DNA of 64,000 bases from contig CM032795.1 in assembly GCA_019155185.1 (NCBI GenBank), positions 9,775,795 through 9,839,794 of the forward strand. The letters run 5' to 3'. The notes beneath the pieces were generated by a model that made no database searches, was not told the origin of the DNA, and worked only from the letters and a program-made list of their open reading frames with translations. The translations under genes were made by a program, and so were the position numbers. Shown one piece after another: positions 62,799 through 64,000 of the stretch; the first letter of the stretch is position 1; each line of letters opens with the position of its first letter. Origin of the DNA: Beaufortia kweichowensis. Taxonomy: Eukaryota; Chordata; Actinopteri; Cypriniformes; Gastromyzontidae.

Positions 62799-63015
62799 AT
62801 GTATATCTGTTTTATACATTCAAAAAGAACTTTTGATCTAATATATAAACCACTGCAAGTAGTTATTTTTGTAATAGGACTTTTGACTTAAATTTTTATA
62901 GTCAAAAGAGCTGGTGGAAAGTTCTGTTAGACAATAATGTAAATGTTATCCTTACCACACATATCAATCACAAAAAAATAAGCTAAAATTGTCTGCATTG
63001 TATGCTACTCTTAAT

Positions 63016-63114
63016 TTCCCAGAAATTGGGTAAGTAAAAAGAAAATCTACTGTAGGAGAAAACGGAAACTGAGCCAGAAGTGTCAGAGGGGAATCCCACA
63101 AGAATAGTATAAAA
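63016..63114 (+). promoter_or_regulatory. Interferon/NF-kB type promoter of the Cxcl11-like gene
   Basis: Within 100 bases, in order: TTCCCAGAA (63016-63024), a perfect STAT/GAS palindrome TTCN3GAA; GAGAAAACGGAAACT (63056-63070), an ISRE-like pair of GAAA half sites; GGGGAATCCC (63088-63097), a perfect NF-kB site; and TATAAAA (63108-63114), 67 bases before the ATG. This is the arrangement known from mammalian CXCL9/10/11 promoters. Confidence 0.75.
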
Positions 63115-63180
63115 TGAAGCCATTCAGCTAATATATTCAGACTCTAGTCTGATCTGACTGGTTAAAGGGTAAATACTACA

Positions 63181-63779
63181 ATGAAGACTGTGGCAGCTTT
63201 TCTTGTTTGTGTCTGTTTGACTGTTTTTGTTGTTAAAGGTAAGATTGTTTTTTATGTTTTTTACAACATTTCTCACAATCACTTGTTTTCACAGGAATCA
63301 ATTTAATTATTTTATTCTTATGCTCTCTAGGGCACCCTGGGACTGGCAAAGAAAGATGTTTATGTCAGGGTCCTGGTGTCAAAATGGTGAGGCCAAAGCT
63401 GATAGAGAAGCTTGTAATTCACCCTGCTAGTGCATTTTGTCAACGCCTGAAATTGTGTAAGTTGGTAATTCAAAATATAATTAGGCTAAATGCTACACCT
63501 ACTGCACCTATTTCCCTTCAAATAAATGTACAATGTGTTTGAACAGTGTGACGCTGAAGAATGGTGCAGGGTCGAAATGTTTAAACCCAAAGTCTTCCTT
63601 TACCAAAAACATCATTGAGAGGATAACAAATAGAACAAGGTGAGTGTTTCCTTATATTGAAAGCACTAAAACTGACATGGAAGCTAATTTTATATGTTAC
63701 AATACAAATAAAGCATGAATAGAATGAACGTCTACCTGTTTAATGAAATTGTAATTTTTATCTTTTTAGGAGTTCTTAA
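63181..63779 (+). CDS. cxcl11-like: CXC chemokine, Cxcl9/10/11-like, with an apparent one-base deletion
   Basis: Four exons: 63181-63238, 63331-63456, 63547-63639 and 63770-63779. A signal peptide (MKTVAAFLVCVCLTVFVVKG) is followed by ERCLCQGPG (CXC, non-ELR), then LVIHPASAFCQRL with the third cysteine and SKCLNPKS with the fourth, the pattern of CXCR3 ligands that attract activated T cells. With donor GTAAGT at 63457, exon 2 ends CGCCTGAAATTGT and the next codons go out of frame, because exon 3 (T GTG ACG CTG = VTLKNG) needs a phase 2 junction. One missing base near 63448-63450, which would give RLEIV-VTLK as usual, explains it. A weak donor two bases earlier (gtgtaa at 63455) would also restore the frame one residue shorter. 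Confidence 0.85.
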
Positions 63780-63941
63780 ATGTGGGGTTCAACTCTCGTT
63801 TGTGTGTAAAGGTTATGGTCAACGTGAATTGTGTCATTAAAAGCTATATTGATTTGTATATTAACACATTATATACATAGAATATTTGTTTTATTGTTTA
63901 ATTTATAAAACAAACCAATGTGTAATATGTTCCTTTTGTCC

Positions 63942-63947
63942 AATAAA
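63942..63947 (+). terminator. Polyadenylation signal of the Cxcl11-like gene
   Basis: AATAAA about 165 bases after the stop codon. Confidence 0.7.
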
Positions 63948-64000
63948 TTCTTATAAATTCTTCATTTTTTCCTTCATATTTTCTCTGTGGTCATATTTTC

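Overview
The window looks like nuclear DNA of a teleost fish, most likely a cyprinid (zebrafish or carp relative). It is AT-rich, its genes are split by GT-AG introns, it carries tRNA-derived SINEs and foldback MITEs of kinds common in cyprinids, and the protein sequences are fish-like. All exon coordinates below were read by hand from splice sites, and the reading phases were checked for continuity across every junction.

Layout, left to right. At 515-995 lies a decayed copy of the membrane-spanning exon of a gene found intact about 9.7 kb further right. A 15-finger C2H2 zinc-finger gene follows on the minus strand (1394-3289), then a repeat-rich stretch (3547-5350) with an unusual GC-rich repeat, a retroposon flanked by 15-bp duplications and a LINE remnant. 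A five-exon plus-strand gene (8581-10978) encodes a small receptor-like protein with one mannose-receptor-type cysteine-rich (ricin-B-like) domain, a single membrane span and a cytoplasmic tail. Aquaporin-3 follows on the minus strand (16976-20628). About 14 kb with no recognisable gene but several SINEs and MITEs (20885-34847) comes next.

The right half is a block matching human 4q13-q21: mob1b (minus, 34848-40029) and grsf1 (plus, 40736-43287) head to head over a shared promoter; rufy3 (minus, 44466-57747, with two alternative first exons and a likely cassette exon) converging on grsf1; and two CXC chemokine genes (60222-61196 and 63181-63779). The second resembles the Cxcl9/10/11 group and has a promoter with GAS, ISRE-like, NF-kB and TATA motifs within 100 bp. 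Aquaporin-3 is on human 9p, so its place beside this block is a fish-specific arrangement.

Two otherwise intact genes, rufy3 and the second chemokine, each carry one apparent single-base indel in a conserved exon. Assembly error is the first explanation to test; real lesions or splice-site shifts are the alternatives. The most novel items are the short CysR receptor with its stray duplicated exon, the rufy3 cassette exon, and the GC-rich repeat at 3547-4665. I found no evidence of an entirely new multi-gene system.
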